NCBI RefSeq assembly: GCF_900101605.1
Contig: NZ_FMUR01000007.1
Coordinates: 62,001 to 126,000 of the forward strand
Length of the DNA: 64,000 bases
DNA from: Butyrivibrio hungatei
Lineage (GTDB): Bacteria > Bacillota > Clostridia > Lachnospirales > Lachnospiraceae
Reading direction: 5' to 3'
In this document: positions 49,820 to 59,237 of the stretch, in pieces
Layout of the letters: the number at the start of each line of letters is the position of its first letter
How positions within the stretch are numbered: position 1 is the first letter of the stretch
The notes under the pieces: generated by a model
Databases searched by the model: none
The model's input: only the letters and a program-made list of their open reading frames with translations
Told to the model about the DNA's origin: nothing
Translations under genes and position numbers: made by a program

Positions 49820-51004
49820 GTGAGTAAATACGATTTTGATAAAGTGACAGACAGGCATGGAACAAGCAGCCTTAAATATGATTTTGGAATGGAAAGAAGG
49901 AGGCGCGACGATCTGCTTCCGCTCTGGGTTGCGGACATGGATTTTAAGCTCCCCGACGAAATTCTAGATGATATTAAAGCAAGAGTGGATCACGGCATAT
50001 TCGGATATACAGATCCAAAGGAAGACTACCAAAAGGCAGTATCAAACTGGTACAGCAAAAGACACGGCTTTGAGGTGGAAGAAGATTGGAATACTGTAGT
50101 GCCCGGAATCGTGTACGCTATCGCAATAGCGGTCAGAGCTTTTACGCAGCCCGGAGAGAGCGTGATAATTCAGGAGCCCGTGTACTATCCGTTCAGAGAG
50201 ACAATAGAACTTAATAAAAGAAAAGTCGTGAACAACCAGCTTGTATATAAAGACGGGCATTACGAGATTGATTTTGAAGATTTTGAGAAAAAAGTTGTTG
50301 AGGAAAATGTAAAGCTGTTCTTACTTTGTAGTCCTCACAATCCCGCCGGACGTGTTTGGACAAAAGAGGAACTCATAAAACTCGGTGATATCTGCGTAAG
50401 GAATAACGTCACGATATTTGCGGATGAGATTCATTCCGATTTTGTATTCAAAGGATATGAGCACACGCCGTTTATCACACTCGGAGAGAAGTATACGAAG
50501 AATCTGATCCTCGGAACTTCACCGAGTAAGACTTTTAATATAGCGGGACTTCAGATTGCAAATATAATAATCCCGAATGAATCCGTAAGATACAAATTCA
50601 GAAATGAAAATGATGCCGGAGGATACAGCCAGTGTAACGCCATAGGGCTTACGGCAACCAAGTCATGCTATGAAAAAGGCGGAGAGTGGGTTGATGAACT
50701 TATCGCTTATCTTGAAGGAAATCTTGATTACATCAGGGATTTTATAAAAGAGAAACTACCGAAGATAAAGCTGATAGAGCCTGAAGGAACATATCTTATC
50801 TGGCTTGATTTTGCGGATGCTTTTGATAACTATAGAGATCTTAGAAAATTTATAGAAGATGAGGCAAAGCTCTGGCTTGACGGAGGAGTGATATTCGGAA
50901 GAGAGACGGCTCTTTTTGAGAGAATAAATATAGCGAGTCCCAGAAGCATTATTGAGCAGGCAATGGAACAGCTCTATGCTGCATACAGTAGAAGATTTGG
51001 CTGA
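49820..51004 (+). CDS. PatB/MalY-type cystathionine beta-lyase (C-S lyase)
   Basis: A 394-residue fold-type I PLP enzyme of the MalY/PatB group, which splits C-S bonds of cystathionine or cysteine conjugates to thiol, pyruvate and ammonia. Signatures: LPLWVADMDFKLPDEI near residue 33, CSPHNPAGRVW near residue 171, ADEIHSDFVF near residue 203, and the PLP lysine in SPSKTFNIAGLQ near residue 236. The start is GTG at 49820 with AGAGG upstream. It is one of a run of sulfur-amino-acid enzymes before the nitrogenase-like cluster, 44 bases before the next gene. It could release thiols from organosulfur compounds. Confidence 0.9.
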   Translation: MSKYDFDKVTDRHGTSSLKYDFGMERRRRDDLLPLWVADMDFKLPDEILDDIKARVDHGIFGYTDPKEDYQKAVSNWYSKRHGFEVEEDWNTVVPGIVYAIAIAVRAFTQPGESVIIQEPVYYPFRETIELNKRKVVNNQLVYKDGHYEIDFEDFEKKVVEENVKLFLLCSPHNPAGRVWTKEELIKLGDICVRNNVTIFADEIHSDFVFKGYEHTPFITLGEKYTKNLILGTSPSKTFNIAGLQIANIIIPNESVRYKFRNENDAGGYSQCNAIGLTATKSCYEKGGEWVDELIAYLEGNLDYIRDFIKEKLPKIKLIEPEGTYLIWLDFADAFDNYRDLRKFIEDEAKLWLDGGVIFGRETALFERINIASPRSIIEQAMEQLYAAYSRRFG

Positions 51005-51048
51005 TCTGATCAGTTTTTTCTTAAATATATACACCGGGAGGAGATTTT

Positions 51049-52239
51049 GTGAGTACGGAGAATGACTGTAAGAAACAAGAAGAATACAGCGTGGACACAA
51101 AGTGTCAGCTAAATGATGCGCGGCTAAAAGATATCTGGGGAGCTGTCAGCTATCCGATTTATCAGACGGCTACATTTGCGCATAAGGGACTTGGTGAGAG
51201 CACGGGATTTGATTATACGAGAATGCAGAATCCCACAAGGCAGCAGCTTGAAGCGGTTGTGGCTCTTTTGGAAAACGGAAAAGATGCGATAGCTTTTGCA
51301 AGCGGAATGGCAGCTGTTGCGGCTGTGATGGAGCTCTTTTCACCTGGAGATCATTTCATAATTGATTCGGATCTCTACGGCGGAAGCGTCAGACTCTTTA
51401 ATGAGATAAGCAAAAAGAACGGACTGACATATACTACTGCATATTTAAGCAGCGAGGATGTTGTTCCGCTCATTCAGGAAAATACAAGAGCCGTGTATCT
51501 TGAAACACCGACAAATCCTATGATGAATGTCACGGATATAGAGGAGCTGGCAAAAAAAGTTCATGAAAGAGGACTTATCCTTATTGTGGATAATACTTTT
51601 TTGTCACCTTATTATCAGAACCCTCTTGATCTTGGCGCAGACATAGTGCTTCATTCGGGAACAAAGTTTCTCGGAGGTCATCACGATACCATAGGCGGAT
51701 TTGCGGTTGTAAAAGATGAAGAGATCGATGAAAGATTGAGATTTATCTACAAGACAACGGGCGCGGGACTCAGTCCTTTTGACAGCTGGCTGATCTTAAG
51801 AGGAATAAGAACACTGTCTGTAAGACTTAACAAGGCGCAGGAAAATGCTTTTGCGATCGCGGAATATCTTCAGAAAAACAAGCATGTAACAAAGGTGATA
51901 TATCCGGGACTCAAAGAGCATCCGGGTTACGATATCATGAAAAAGCAGGCAAGCGGTTTTGGCGCAATGCTGACATTTGAAGTTGATTCTGCGGAGTTTG
52001 CAAAAGAGATTTTGGCAAATGTTGAGCTTATCTATTTTGCAGAGAGCCTTGGCGGAACGGAGACACTTATAACTTATCCGATAACGCAGACACATGCTGA
52101 TGTTCCGAAGGATGTACTTGAAAAGAACGGAATCAATGACCGTATCTTGAGACTTTCTGTAGGAATAGAGGGCACTGAGGATCTCATAAATGAGTTTGAA
52201 AGAGTGCTTGAAACGGCAGAAAAGAACACAACAAGATAG
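51049..52239 (+). CDS. Trans-sulfuration PLP enzyme (cystathionine gamma-synthase / gamma-lyase / sulfhydrylase family)
   Basis: A 396-residue Cys/Met-metabolism PLP enzyme. Family motifs: PIYQTATFAHKG near residue 36, FDYTRMQNPTRQQLE near residue 53, ASGMAAV near 84, ETPTNPMMNVTDI near 147, and the PLP lysine in HSGTKFLGGHHD near residue 203. Whether it is a gamma-synthase, gamma-lyase or O-acetylhomoserine sulfhydrylase is not safe by eye. The last would make methionine from methanethiol, as in the methylthio-alkane reductase pathway. Start GTG 51049 with GGAGGAG upstream. Same strand and region as yezD and the nif-like genes. Confidence 0.85.
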   Translation: MSTENDCKKQEEYSVDTKCQLNDARLKDIWGAVSYPIYQTATFAHKGLGESTGFDYTRMQNPTRQQLEAVVALLENGKDAIAFASGMAAVAAVMELFSPGDHFIIDSDLYGGSVRLFNEISKKNGLTYTTAYLSSEDVVPLIQENTRAVYLETPTNPMMNVTDIEELAKKVHERGLILIVDNTFLSPYYQNPLDLGADIVLHSGTKFLGGHHDTIGGFAVVKDEEIDERLRFIYKTTGAGLSPFDSWLILRGIRTLSVRLNKAQENAFAIAEYLQKNKHVTKVIYPGLKEHPGYDIMKKQASGFGAMLTFEVDSAEFAKEILANVELIYFAESLGGTETLITYPITQTHADVPKDVLEKNGINDRILRLSVGIEGTEDLINEFERVLETAEKNTTR

Positions 52240-52248
52240 AGGGTTAAG

Positions 52249-52276
52249 AAAAATTTATACCCTGCTATAAATTTTT
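52249..52276. other. AT-rich perfect inverted repeat
   Basis: AAAAATTTATA - CCCTGC - TATAAATTTTT, an 11-bp stem ten bases after the trans-sulfuration gene stop. It may be a weak terminator or an operator in the promoter of yezD and the nif-like genes. Confidence 0.55.
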
Positions 52277-52379
52277 AGTGTTTTACAACAACGCCACGCT
52301 AAAGCATAATGCTAATAACATCTATGTGTATGGCAAGTACATTTTATATGAATCATTAAAGCGGCAAGGAGATAAACTT

Positions 52380-52541
52380 ATGGCAAAGGTAGAAGTACCC
52401 CTGACAAAAGAAATTGATGCTGCTGTTTTGGAAGGGATAGTTGAGAGCATCAAAAGTTTGCAGTATGGAACGGTCACAATTACTGTACATGATGGCAAAG
52501 TGACACAGATTGAGACCAGTCGTAAACAGAGATTTAGCTGA
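52380..52541 (+). CDS. yezD: YezD-family small protein (DUF2292)
   Basis: A 53-residue protein with the family core ESIKSLQYGTVTITVHDGKVTQIE. DUF2292/YezD proteins are found in sulfur-assimilation loci of many bacteria; the function is unknown. The ATG at 52380 has AAGGAG eight bases upstream; the open frame extends upstream to 52278 without an RBS. It lies 99 bases before the nifB-like gene and is probably the first gene of that transcript, which links the nitrogenase-like cluster to sulfur metabolism. Confidence 0.8.
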   Translation: MAKVEVPLTKEIDAAVLEGIVESIKSLQYGTVTITVHDGKVTQIETSRKQRFS

Positions 52542-52640
52542 GAGAACCTGCCGAGATTCTATCGGGTATGGTTCAACAGTCTTTTGGCAAACGAAAGTTA
52601 GAGCGAGAGCTCTGTATTTATATTTTTAGGAGATATCAAA

Positions 52641-53513
52641 ATGGCTAAAACGTATGAAGAACTTGAAAAGAATCATCCGTGCTTTGGCGGATGCAAGTTC
52701 AACGCAGGCAGAATTCACCTTCCGGTGAGCCCAGGATGCAATATCGCGTGCAGATTCTGCGACAGAACGATAAATGACGTTGAACAGCGCCCCGGAGTAA
52801 CGTCCAAGATAATAACTCCCGATGAAGCAAATACGTTTATTGATAAGGCTCTTGAGTTTGTACCTAATATTAAGGTTGCGGGAATCGCAGGCCCGGGAGA
52901 TACTCTGGCAACAGACTATGCGTTTGAGACTTTCAAAAAAATCGGTGAGAGTCATCCGGAACTGCTTAAGTGTATGAGTACCAACGGACTTCTTCTTTAT
53001 GAAAGAGCCGATGAACTCATAGAAATAGGAATAGATACACTTACGGTTACCGTTAATGCCGTAGATCCGGCGATTGAGGCAAAACTCAATGAATATGTCA
53101 TTTGGCACGGCGAGAAGATCTACGGAGAAGAAGGCGCCAAGATACTTATTGAGAACCAGCTTAAGGGAATCAAAAAGGTAGCAGATGCAGGTGTTACGGT
53201 CAAGATAAATACGGTTCTCGTACCCGGAATAAACGATGAGCACATAGCTACAATCGCTAAGACGGTCAGAGAATTGGGAGCGATAATCTACAACATAATC
53301 CCGCTCATACCGCAGCATCAGCTTAAAGATATACCAAAGCCCACTTGTGAGCAGATTGAAAAAGCAAGGAGCGATGCGGAACAGTATATCAAGGTATTCA
53401 GACACTGCGCACACTGCAGAGCCGACGCAGTAGGAGTACCCGGCGTATCAGAGTACAGTAAGCTCGTATATCAGAGCAGATTAAATGTAAGGAACACTTT
53501 TTCACATGGATAA
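52641..53513 (+). CDS. nifB: NifB-like radical SAM cofactor-assembly protein
   Basis: NifB fuses two [4Fe-4S] clusters, adding carbide and sulfur, to make the [8Fe-9S-C] precursor of nitrogenase cofactors. The 290-residue protein has HPC at 12-14, the radical-SAM CxxxCxxC (Cys33, Cys37, Cys40), RPGVTS, AGPGD, and the C-terminal CAHCRADAVG pair (Cys256, Cys259), all NifB hallmarks. It lacks the C-terminal NifX domain of long NifB forms; a NifX-like gene overlaps its end by 8 bases instead. RBS AGGAG upstream. Its presence means the NifDK-like proteins here probably carry a complex carbide cluster, unlike BchNB or CfbD. It could be named marB if the MAR hypothesis holds. Confidence 0.9.
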   Translation: MAKTYEELEKNHPCFGGCKFNAGRIHLPVSPGCNIACRFCDRTINDVEQRPGVTSKIITPDEANTFIDKALEFVPNIKVAGIAGPGDTLATDYAFETFKKIGESHPELLKCMSTNGLLLYERADELIEIGIDTLTVTVNAVDPAIEAKLNEYVIWHGEKIYGEEGAKILIENQLKGIKKVADAGVTVKINTVLVPGINDEHIATIAKTVRELGAIIYNIIPLIPQHQLKDIPKPTCEQIEKARSDAEQYIKVFRHCAHCRADAVGVPGVSEYSKLVYQSRLNVRNTFSHG

Positions 53514-53883
53514 AGCAGTTTACAGAGTTGCACTCGCATCTACGGACAACCGATTTGTGGACCAGCACTTTGGAAGAGCTGAGAGCTTCCTTATAGTAGA
53601 TGTCGATGAAAACGGTGATTATGAAGAGATTGAACAGCGATTTGTGAACCCCGTTTGTATGGGCGGACATCATGATGCTGCTGAATTAAAAAGAGGAGTA
53701 GACGGAGTTTCCGATTGTAATTTTGTTCTGGCAGCCAGAATTGGAGACGGAGCAAGAGGAGAGCTTGAAGAACGAGGTATTGCGGCATTTGAAATGCCCG
53801 GGCCGGTTTCGGAAGCGATAAGGAAACTTGACGGATATCTTAAATTACTTCAGGAAATGAACAACAACATAAAAGGACAGTAA
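53506..53883 (+). CDS. NifX/NafY-like cofactor-binding protein 1
   Basis: A 125-residue protein of the dinitrogenase iron-molybdenum cofactor (NifX/NifB C-terminal) family, which carries or shields cofactor clusters. VALASTDNRFVDQHFGRAES at residues 8-27 has the family's VDxHFGxA motif, and NPVCMGGHHD and VLAARIGDGAR follow. It overlaps the nifB-like gene by 8 bases, so a two-domain NifB appears split into two coupled genes. It may receive the cluster made by NifB. 120 bases separate it from nifH. Confidence 0.85.
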   Translation: MDKAVYRVALASTDNRFVDQHFGRAESFLIVDVDENGDYEEIEQRFVNPVCMGGHHDAAELKRGVDGVSDCNFVLAARIGDGARGELEERGIAAFEMPGPVSEAIRKLDGYLKLLQEMNNNIKGQ

Positions 53884-53973
53884 TGAAGCTGACCGGACAA
53901 CCGGAGGTTTTGTGAATTTGATCTATTTGATCATTTTTCGCATGCCTTTTTTTATTGCCTGTTTTAAGGGTAA

Positions 53974-54852
<879 letters not shown>

Positions 54853-54871
54853 TCACTAGGAGGATTATGGT

Positions 54872-55867
54872 ATGTCAAACGTATATAAGTCAATTACAGA
54901 GCTCGTTGGAAGAACACCTCTTCTTGAGCTTTCAGGATTCGAAAAACATCACGATTTAAAGGCAACGGTTATCGGTAAGCTTGAATATTTTAATCCCAAT
55001 CAGAGCGTAAAGGACAGAATTGCCCTTTCAATGATTGAAGAAGCCGAGAAGAGCGGAAAACTTAAGCCCGGCGACACTGTTGTTGAGACAACAAGCGGAA
55101 ATACAGGTATCGGACTTGCAGCAATAGCGGCTGCAAAGGGATATCCTTTCAGAGTTTATATTCAGGATCAGGTTAGTAAGGAGAGATTCCAGGTAATCCA
55201 GGCATTTGGCGGAAAGACAATTAAGCTTGGTGATGAGCCTGTTATCGCTAAGGTTCTTGAGGAGACAGGCGGCGACTTCGTTGCTGCAATCAAGGCACTC
55301 AAGGAACAGGTTCTTGATAAGGAAGAGAATGTTGTATTCCTCGATCAGTGTTCTAACCCTGCAAATCCTGCAGTACATAAGAGAACAACAGGACCTGAGA
55401 TCTGGGAGGATACAGACGGAGAGGTTGATATCCTCGTTGCATGCGTAGGAACAGGCGGAACAATCTCAGGAACAGGTGCTTACCTCAAGGAAAAGAATCC
55501 TAACGTAAAGGTTGTAGGTGTTCAGCCCGGACCCAATTCACTTCCCGATAAGGATAAGAATCAGCCTGAAGAAGAGATCACGGGAGTACATCCTTTTGAA
55601 GGTGTTGCTGAAAATCTCATTCCTTCAACACTTGACAGAAAGATTTATGACGAATACATCGAAGTTGAGGCTCTTGAAGCATTTGAAGCAGCAAGAGAAG
55701 TTGCGGCAAACGACGGTATCCTTATAGGTACATCATCGGGAGCAGCTCTTTATGCAGCAAAGAAGCTTGCGCAGAGACCTGAAAATGCAGGAAAGAAGAT
55801 TGTTGCAATTTTCCCTGATACAGGACTCAGATATCTTTCAACAAATCTTTTTGCAACAGAAAATTAA
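54872..55867 (+). CDS. Cysteine synthase copy 2, embedded between nifH and nifD
   Basis: A 331-residue fold-type II PLP enzyme of the CysK group, with Lys47 in QSVKDR, TTSGNTG near residue 74 (Thr for the usual Pro), and GTGGTISG near residue 192. It is about 20 residues longer than copy 1, with an insertion around EETGGDFVAAIKALKEQ and a NQPEEEITGVHPFEG loop. This suggests a different acceptor or nucleophile, for instance a thiol instead of sulfide. It lies 19 bases after nifH and 44 before nifD with good RBSs, so it is part of the operon. Its position suggests capture of the sulfur product of the reductase. Confidence 0.92.
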   Translation: MSNVYKSITELVGRTPLLELSGFEKHHDLKATVIGKLEYFNPNQSVKDRIALSMIEEAEKSGKLKPGDTVVETTSGNTGIGLAAIAAAKGYPFRVYIQDQVSKERFQVIQAFGGKTIKLGDEPVIAKVLEETGGDFVAAIKALKEQVLDKEENVVFLDQCSNPANPAVHKRTTGPEIWEDTDGEVDILVACVGTGGTISGTGAYLKEKNPNVKVVGVQPGPNSLPDKDKNQPEEEITGVHPFEGVAENLIPSTLDRKIYDEYIEVEALEAFEAAREVAANDGILIGTSSGAALYAAKKLAQRPENAGKKIVAIFPDTGLRYLSTNLFATEN

Positions 55868-55911
55868 GGAATGATGATTAATCCATACTTTAAATAGGAG
55901 AAAAAGATAAA

Positions 55912-57381
55912 ATGGCAACAAATTTAAATAACTCCAATGTAGCTACAAGAGAGAACCGTATCGGATCTATTACAGGCTACATCGGTTCACTCAAGGATCT
56001 TGCAAGCCAGAGTGAGTGTGGAACTTTGAAAGGTTGTTCAAGATGCTTTTCGCAGTCTAGCTCATGTCTTTCAAGCTGTGCACTTGGTCAGCTCTCTGCC
56101 ATAAGAGATATTGCTATTATTCATCACGGTCCTGCGGGATGTTCCGTTGCGGCAGCAGGTACATATTACCTTGATAAGGTTATGGCCAAAAAACGTGGTG
56201 TGACAAATAACACTGTTTACGTCGGAACCGATATGAACGAGAATGATACGATATTTGGCTCTACATCTACGCTTCGCAACATCATCGTTGAAGTAAACAA
56301 AAGATATAGCCCAAAGGCAATTTTTGTTTCAAGTTCCTGTGCAACAGGTATCATCGGTGAGGATATCGACAGTATCGTCGATGAGTTAAAAGAAGAGATC
56401 GATGTGCCTATCGTTGCGGTTCACTGCGAAGGATTCAAGTCAAGAATCTGGGCAACCGGTTTTGATATCGCAGACCATGCGGTTCTTCAGTCAATCGTTC
56501 AGCCTCCGAGAGAAGGCGTTAAGAGCAACAAGATCAACTTCAAGAACTTCTATGAGAGTGCAAGACCTGAAATCATAGAGATGTTCAAGAACTTTGATCT
56601 CGAGCCTACATTCCTTTACTGTAACTCAACTGTTGAAGAGCTTTCACATATTTCGGAAGCTGTTGCCACAACATGTATCTGCGGAACACTCGGAAACTAT
56701 CTAGGAAACGTACTTGAAGAAAAGTTTGGTGTTCCTTATGTAAGAAGCATCAACCAGTGCGGTATCGTAGGATTCGAAGCATGGCTTCGTGAGATCGGTA
56801 AAGTTACCGGAAGAAGTGAGAAGATCGAGAAGTACATTGAAGAGCAGCGTGCAATCTATCTTCCCAAGATTGAAGAAGTCAAGAAAGAACTCAAGGGACT
56901 TAGAGCAGTACTCGGCATGGGACCCGGTTATACTTTCGAAGTATCTCGTGTCCTTAATGAACTCGGAATTGAGGTCGTATGGGCTCTTGCTTGGCATTAT
57001 GACAAGAAGTATGAGAATGGAGACGTTCCGCCTTCAATGAAGTACCTTCTTGACAATGACATTGATTTCGAGGCAAGTGTTGCAGATCAGCAGAACTTCG
57101 AGGTTATGAACATTCTCAATAAATATCAGCCCGACTTGTATCTTTCAAGACATCCGGGTTCAACCGTATGGGCTATCAAAAATGGTACACCTTCAGTATA
57201 TGTTGCCGATGAGTATATGATCTTCGGTTACAAGCATACTCTGGAGTTTGCATATTCCATTCTTGACAGCATCAGGAACAGAAGCTTTGAGAAGAACCTT
57301 GCAAAGAGGACAAAGCTTCCTTATACGGATTGGTGGTACAAACAGAACGTAGGAGAATTCCTTGTTAATGATAACAAATGA
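55912..57381 (+). CDS. Nitrogenase-like component 1, NifD-like subunit
   Basis: A 489-residue NifD/NifE-like protein. P-cluster ligands correspond to Cys56 (SCALGQ), Cys77 (HHGPAGC) and Cys143 (SSCATGIIGED). The cofactor cysteine of NifD (Cys275 in Azotobacter) aligns in register with Cys257 in ICGTLGNYLGNVLEEKFGVP. The histidine ligand (His442) aligns by eye with Ala in VYVADEYMIFGYK, so it seems missing. An extra N-terminal Cys group (36, 42, 45, 52) is present. It is not close to catalytic Mo, V or Fe nitrogenase alpha chains. With NifK-like it should form the catalytic component; methylthio-alkane-reductase-like activity is the best guess. Confidence 0.85.
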   Translation: MATNLNNSNVATRENRIGSITGYIGSLKDLASQSECGTLKGCSRCFSQSSSCLSSCALGQLSAIRDIAIIHHGPAGCSVAAAGTYYLDKVMAKKRGVTNNTVYVGTDMNENDTIFGSTSTLRNIIVEVNKRYSPKAIFVSSSCATGIIGEDIDSIVDELKEEIDVPIVAVHCEGFKSRIWATGFDIADHAVLQSIVQPPREGVKSNKINFKNFYESARPEIIEMFKNFDLEPTFLYCNSTVEELSHISEAVATTCICGTLGNYLGNVLEEKFGVPYVRSINQCGIVGFEAWLREIGKVTGRSEKIEKYIEEQRAIYLPKIEEVKKELKGLRAVLGMGPGYTFEVSRVLNELGIEVVWALAWHYDKKYENGDVPPSMKYLLDNDIDFEASVADQQNFEVMNILNKYQPDLYLSRHPGSTVWAIKNGTPSVYVADEYMIFGYKHTLEFAYSILDSIRNRSFEKNLAKRTKLPYTDWWYKQNVGEFLVNDNK

Positions 57382-57400
57382 TTCACGGAGGCTGATATAA

Positions 57401-58699
57401 ATGGCAAAGTTACTTGATAAACAAAGATATAAGTGTGCACTGGGGGCGATGCAGACAGTGCAGGCAATAGAGAGAGCCATTCCGATCCTTCACTCGGGAC
57501 CGGGATGTGCGCAGAAGCTTTCCGACGGAAACGGAAGCAGCGGATATTTTTCACCAAATATTTTCCCCTGTACCAGTATCAACGAAAAAGACGTTGTATT
57601 CGGCGGTGTAAAAAAGCTTCATTCAACAATCGAGAATTCGCTTAAGGTCATTGATGCAGACCTCTATGTGGTTCTTACAGGTTGTATTCCTGAGATCGTA
57701 GGTGATGATTCGGGTGAAGTCGTATCTGAATTTGCAGATGCGGACAAACCTGTAATTTATGCTCCGACAGCGGGATTTAAGGGAAACAATTATAGGGGAC
57801 ACGAGCAGATAATCGATGCGATCATAGATCAGTATACAAAAAAGACTGATAAGAAGGAGAAGGGTCTTGTAAATATCTGGGCTGACGTTCCTTATCAGGA
57901 TCTTTACTGGCTCGGAAATTTAAGAGAACTTGAAAAGCTCATTAAAGAGCTTGGACTTACACCCAACACTATCTTCGGATATCAGAGAGGAATAGCGAAT
58001 ATTGATAAGATCGCTTCAGCTGAGTTTAACCTTCTCATTTCTCCCTGGGTTTCTGTTAAGAATGTAAAGAAGATGGAGAAAAAGCTCGGTATTCCTTATC
58101 TTCACTACAACACACTTCCTATCGGAGCATTTGAAACAAGTAAGTTCCTTCGCGAAGTAGGAAAGTTTGCGGGAGTTGATGAAAATAAGGTTGAAGCTGT
58201 AATAACAGAGCATGAAAGCTATTATTACTACCTTATCGAGAGATTTGCGGATCTTTTCCTTGAGAACCGTGTTATCAACAAGCAGTTCTCAGTTGTAGCG
58301 GACGCTCAGTATGCACTTGGAATCACAAAGTTCCTTACAAACGATCTGGGACTTGTTCCTGCAAAACAGTTCATCACAGATGATACTCCGAAGGAATACA
58401 GAGAAGCTATAACAGAAGAGTTCAAGAAGCTTAACTATGGTATTGAAGCCGAAGTTGTATTTGAGACTGACAGCTACAAGATCCATGAGCAGATAAAGAG
58501 CCATGATTATCATGGATACCCGCTTGTTCTCGGTGGTTACTACGACAAAGAGGTAACTGAGGACCTCAAGGGTAACTTCCTTAATATCTCATGGCCCGTT
58601 AAGGACAAGATAGTTCTAAATGATGCAATCGTAGGATATGAAGGCGGTATCAGACTTATAGAGGATATCTATACCGTAGCTTCTCAGAGATTTAACTAA
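57401..58699 (+). CDS. Nitrogenase-like component 1, NifK-like subunit
   Basis: A 432-residue NifK/NifN-like protein without the long N-terminal extension of Mo-nitrogenase NifK. P-cluster cysteines are Cys12 (YKCALGAM), Cys36 (HSGPGC) and Cys95 (TGCIPEIVGDD), a full set. The APTAGFKGN segment replaces the Ser188-containing TPSF region. It starts 19 bases after nifD and ends 12 bases before the NifX-like gene. Because all six P-cluster ligands of the pair are kept, an [8Fe-7S] type cluster is expected, unlike BchNB, which has a [4Fe-4S]. Confidence 0.87.
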   Translation: MAKLLDKQRYKCALGAMQTVQAIERAIPILHSGPGCAQKLSDGNGSSGYFSPNIFPCTSINEKDVVFGGVKKLHSTIENSLKVIDADLYVVLTGCIPEIVGDDSGEVVSEFADADKPVIYAPTAGFKGNNYRGHEQIIDAIIDQYTKKTDKKEKGLVNIWADVPYQDLYWLGNLRELEKLIKELGLTPNTIFGYQRGIANIDKIASAEFNLLISPWVSVKNVKKMEKKLGIPYLHYNTLPIGAFETSKFLREVGKFAGVDENKVEAVITEHESYYYYLIERFADLFLENRVINKQFSVVADAQYALGITKFLTNDLGLVPAKQFITDDTPKEYREAITEEFKKLNYGIEAEVVFETDSYKIHEQIKSHDYHGYPLVLGGYYDKEVTEDLKGNFLNISWPVKDKIVLNDAIVGYEGGIRLIEDIYTVASQRFN

Positions 58700-58711
58700 A
58701 GAGGTAATGCG

Positions 58712-59161
58712 ATGTCGTATTTGATTGCTGTCGCAACATCAGATGCCAAGGTTGTAGACCTTGGCTTTGGTGCAGCTAAAGGTTTCCACATCTACGAAGT
58801 AGAGGGAACCGAATATAAAGAAAAAGAATACAGAGAATTTGCGGAAGAAGAAACCGCAGAACAGGCAGCCGAAGGATGCGGACAAGACGGACAGGGCTCC
58901 GGCTGTGGCGGACAGACTGCAGGTTGTGGTGGCAATTCCGGCGGTGGCTGCGGCGGTGCAGGCGGAGCTTCCAAGAAGGTTGAACTCATCGCAGACTGCA
59001 GAAGCCTCGTTTGCCAAAAGATCGGCTTTCAGGCTCAGAAGCAGCTTGAAAAGAAAGCTATCGCAGGCTTTGATGTTGATTGCAGTGTCGATGAAGCACT
59101 TGCAAAGATCGCTGCTTATTTTGATAAGATTGATAATCATATCAGTTTAAGAAGAGAATAA
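58712..59161 (+). CDS. NifX-like protein 2 with Gly/Cys-rich insert
   Basis: A 149-residue NifX/NafY-family protein: LIAVATSDAKVVDLGFGAAK at residues 4-23 and DCRSLVCQKIGFQAQKQLEK near residue 95 frame the fold. In place of the usual short loop there is a stretch (about 52-87) rich in Gly with Cys56, 65, 72 and 80 (GCGQDG, GCGGQ, GCGGN, GCGG), then Cys96 and Cys101. This could bind an iron-sulfur cluster, metal or cofactor. Last gene of the operon, with the terminator at 59169. The first NifX-like protein (53506) has no such insert. Confidence 0.8.
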   Translation: MSYLIAVATSDAKVVDLGFGAAKGFHIYEVEGTEYKEKEYREFAEEETAEQAAEGCGQDGQGSGCGGQTAGCGGNSGGGCGGAGGASKKVELIADCRSLVCQKIGFQAQKQLEKKAIAGFDVDCSVDEALAKIAAYFDKIDNHISLRRE

Positions 59162-59168
59162 GAAAGAA

Positions 59169-59218
59169 AAAAATAAGAACCTATTAGCACATATTACGGT
59201 TAATAGGTTCTTATTTTT
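59169..59218. terminator. Bidirectional terminator after the nif-like operon
   Basis: AAAAATAAGAACCTATTA / TAATAGGTTCTTATTTTT, an 18-bp stem with a 14-base loop between convergent genes. Confidence 0.92.
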
Positions 59219-59237
59219 ATTTAAATAGACATTATGC

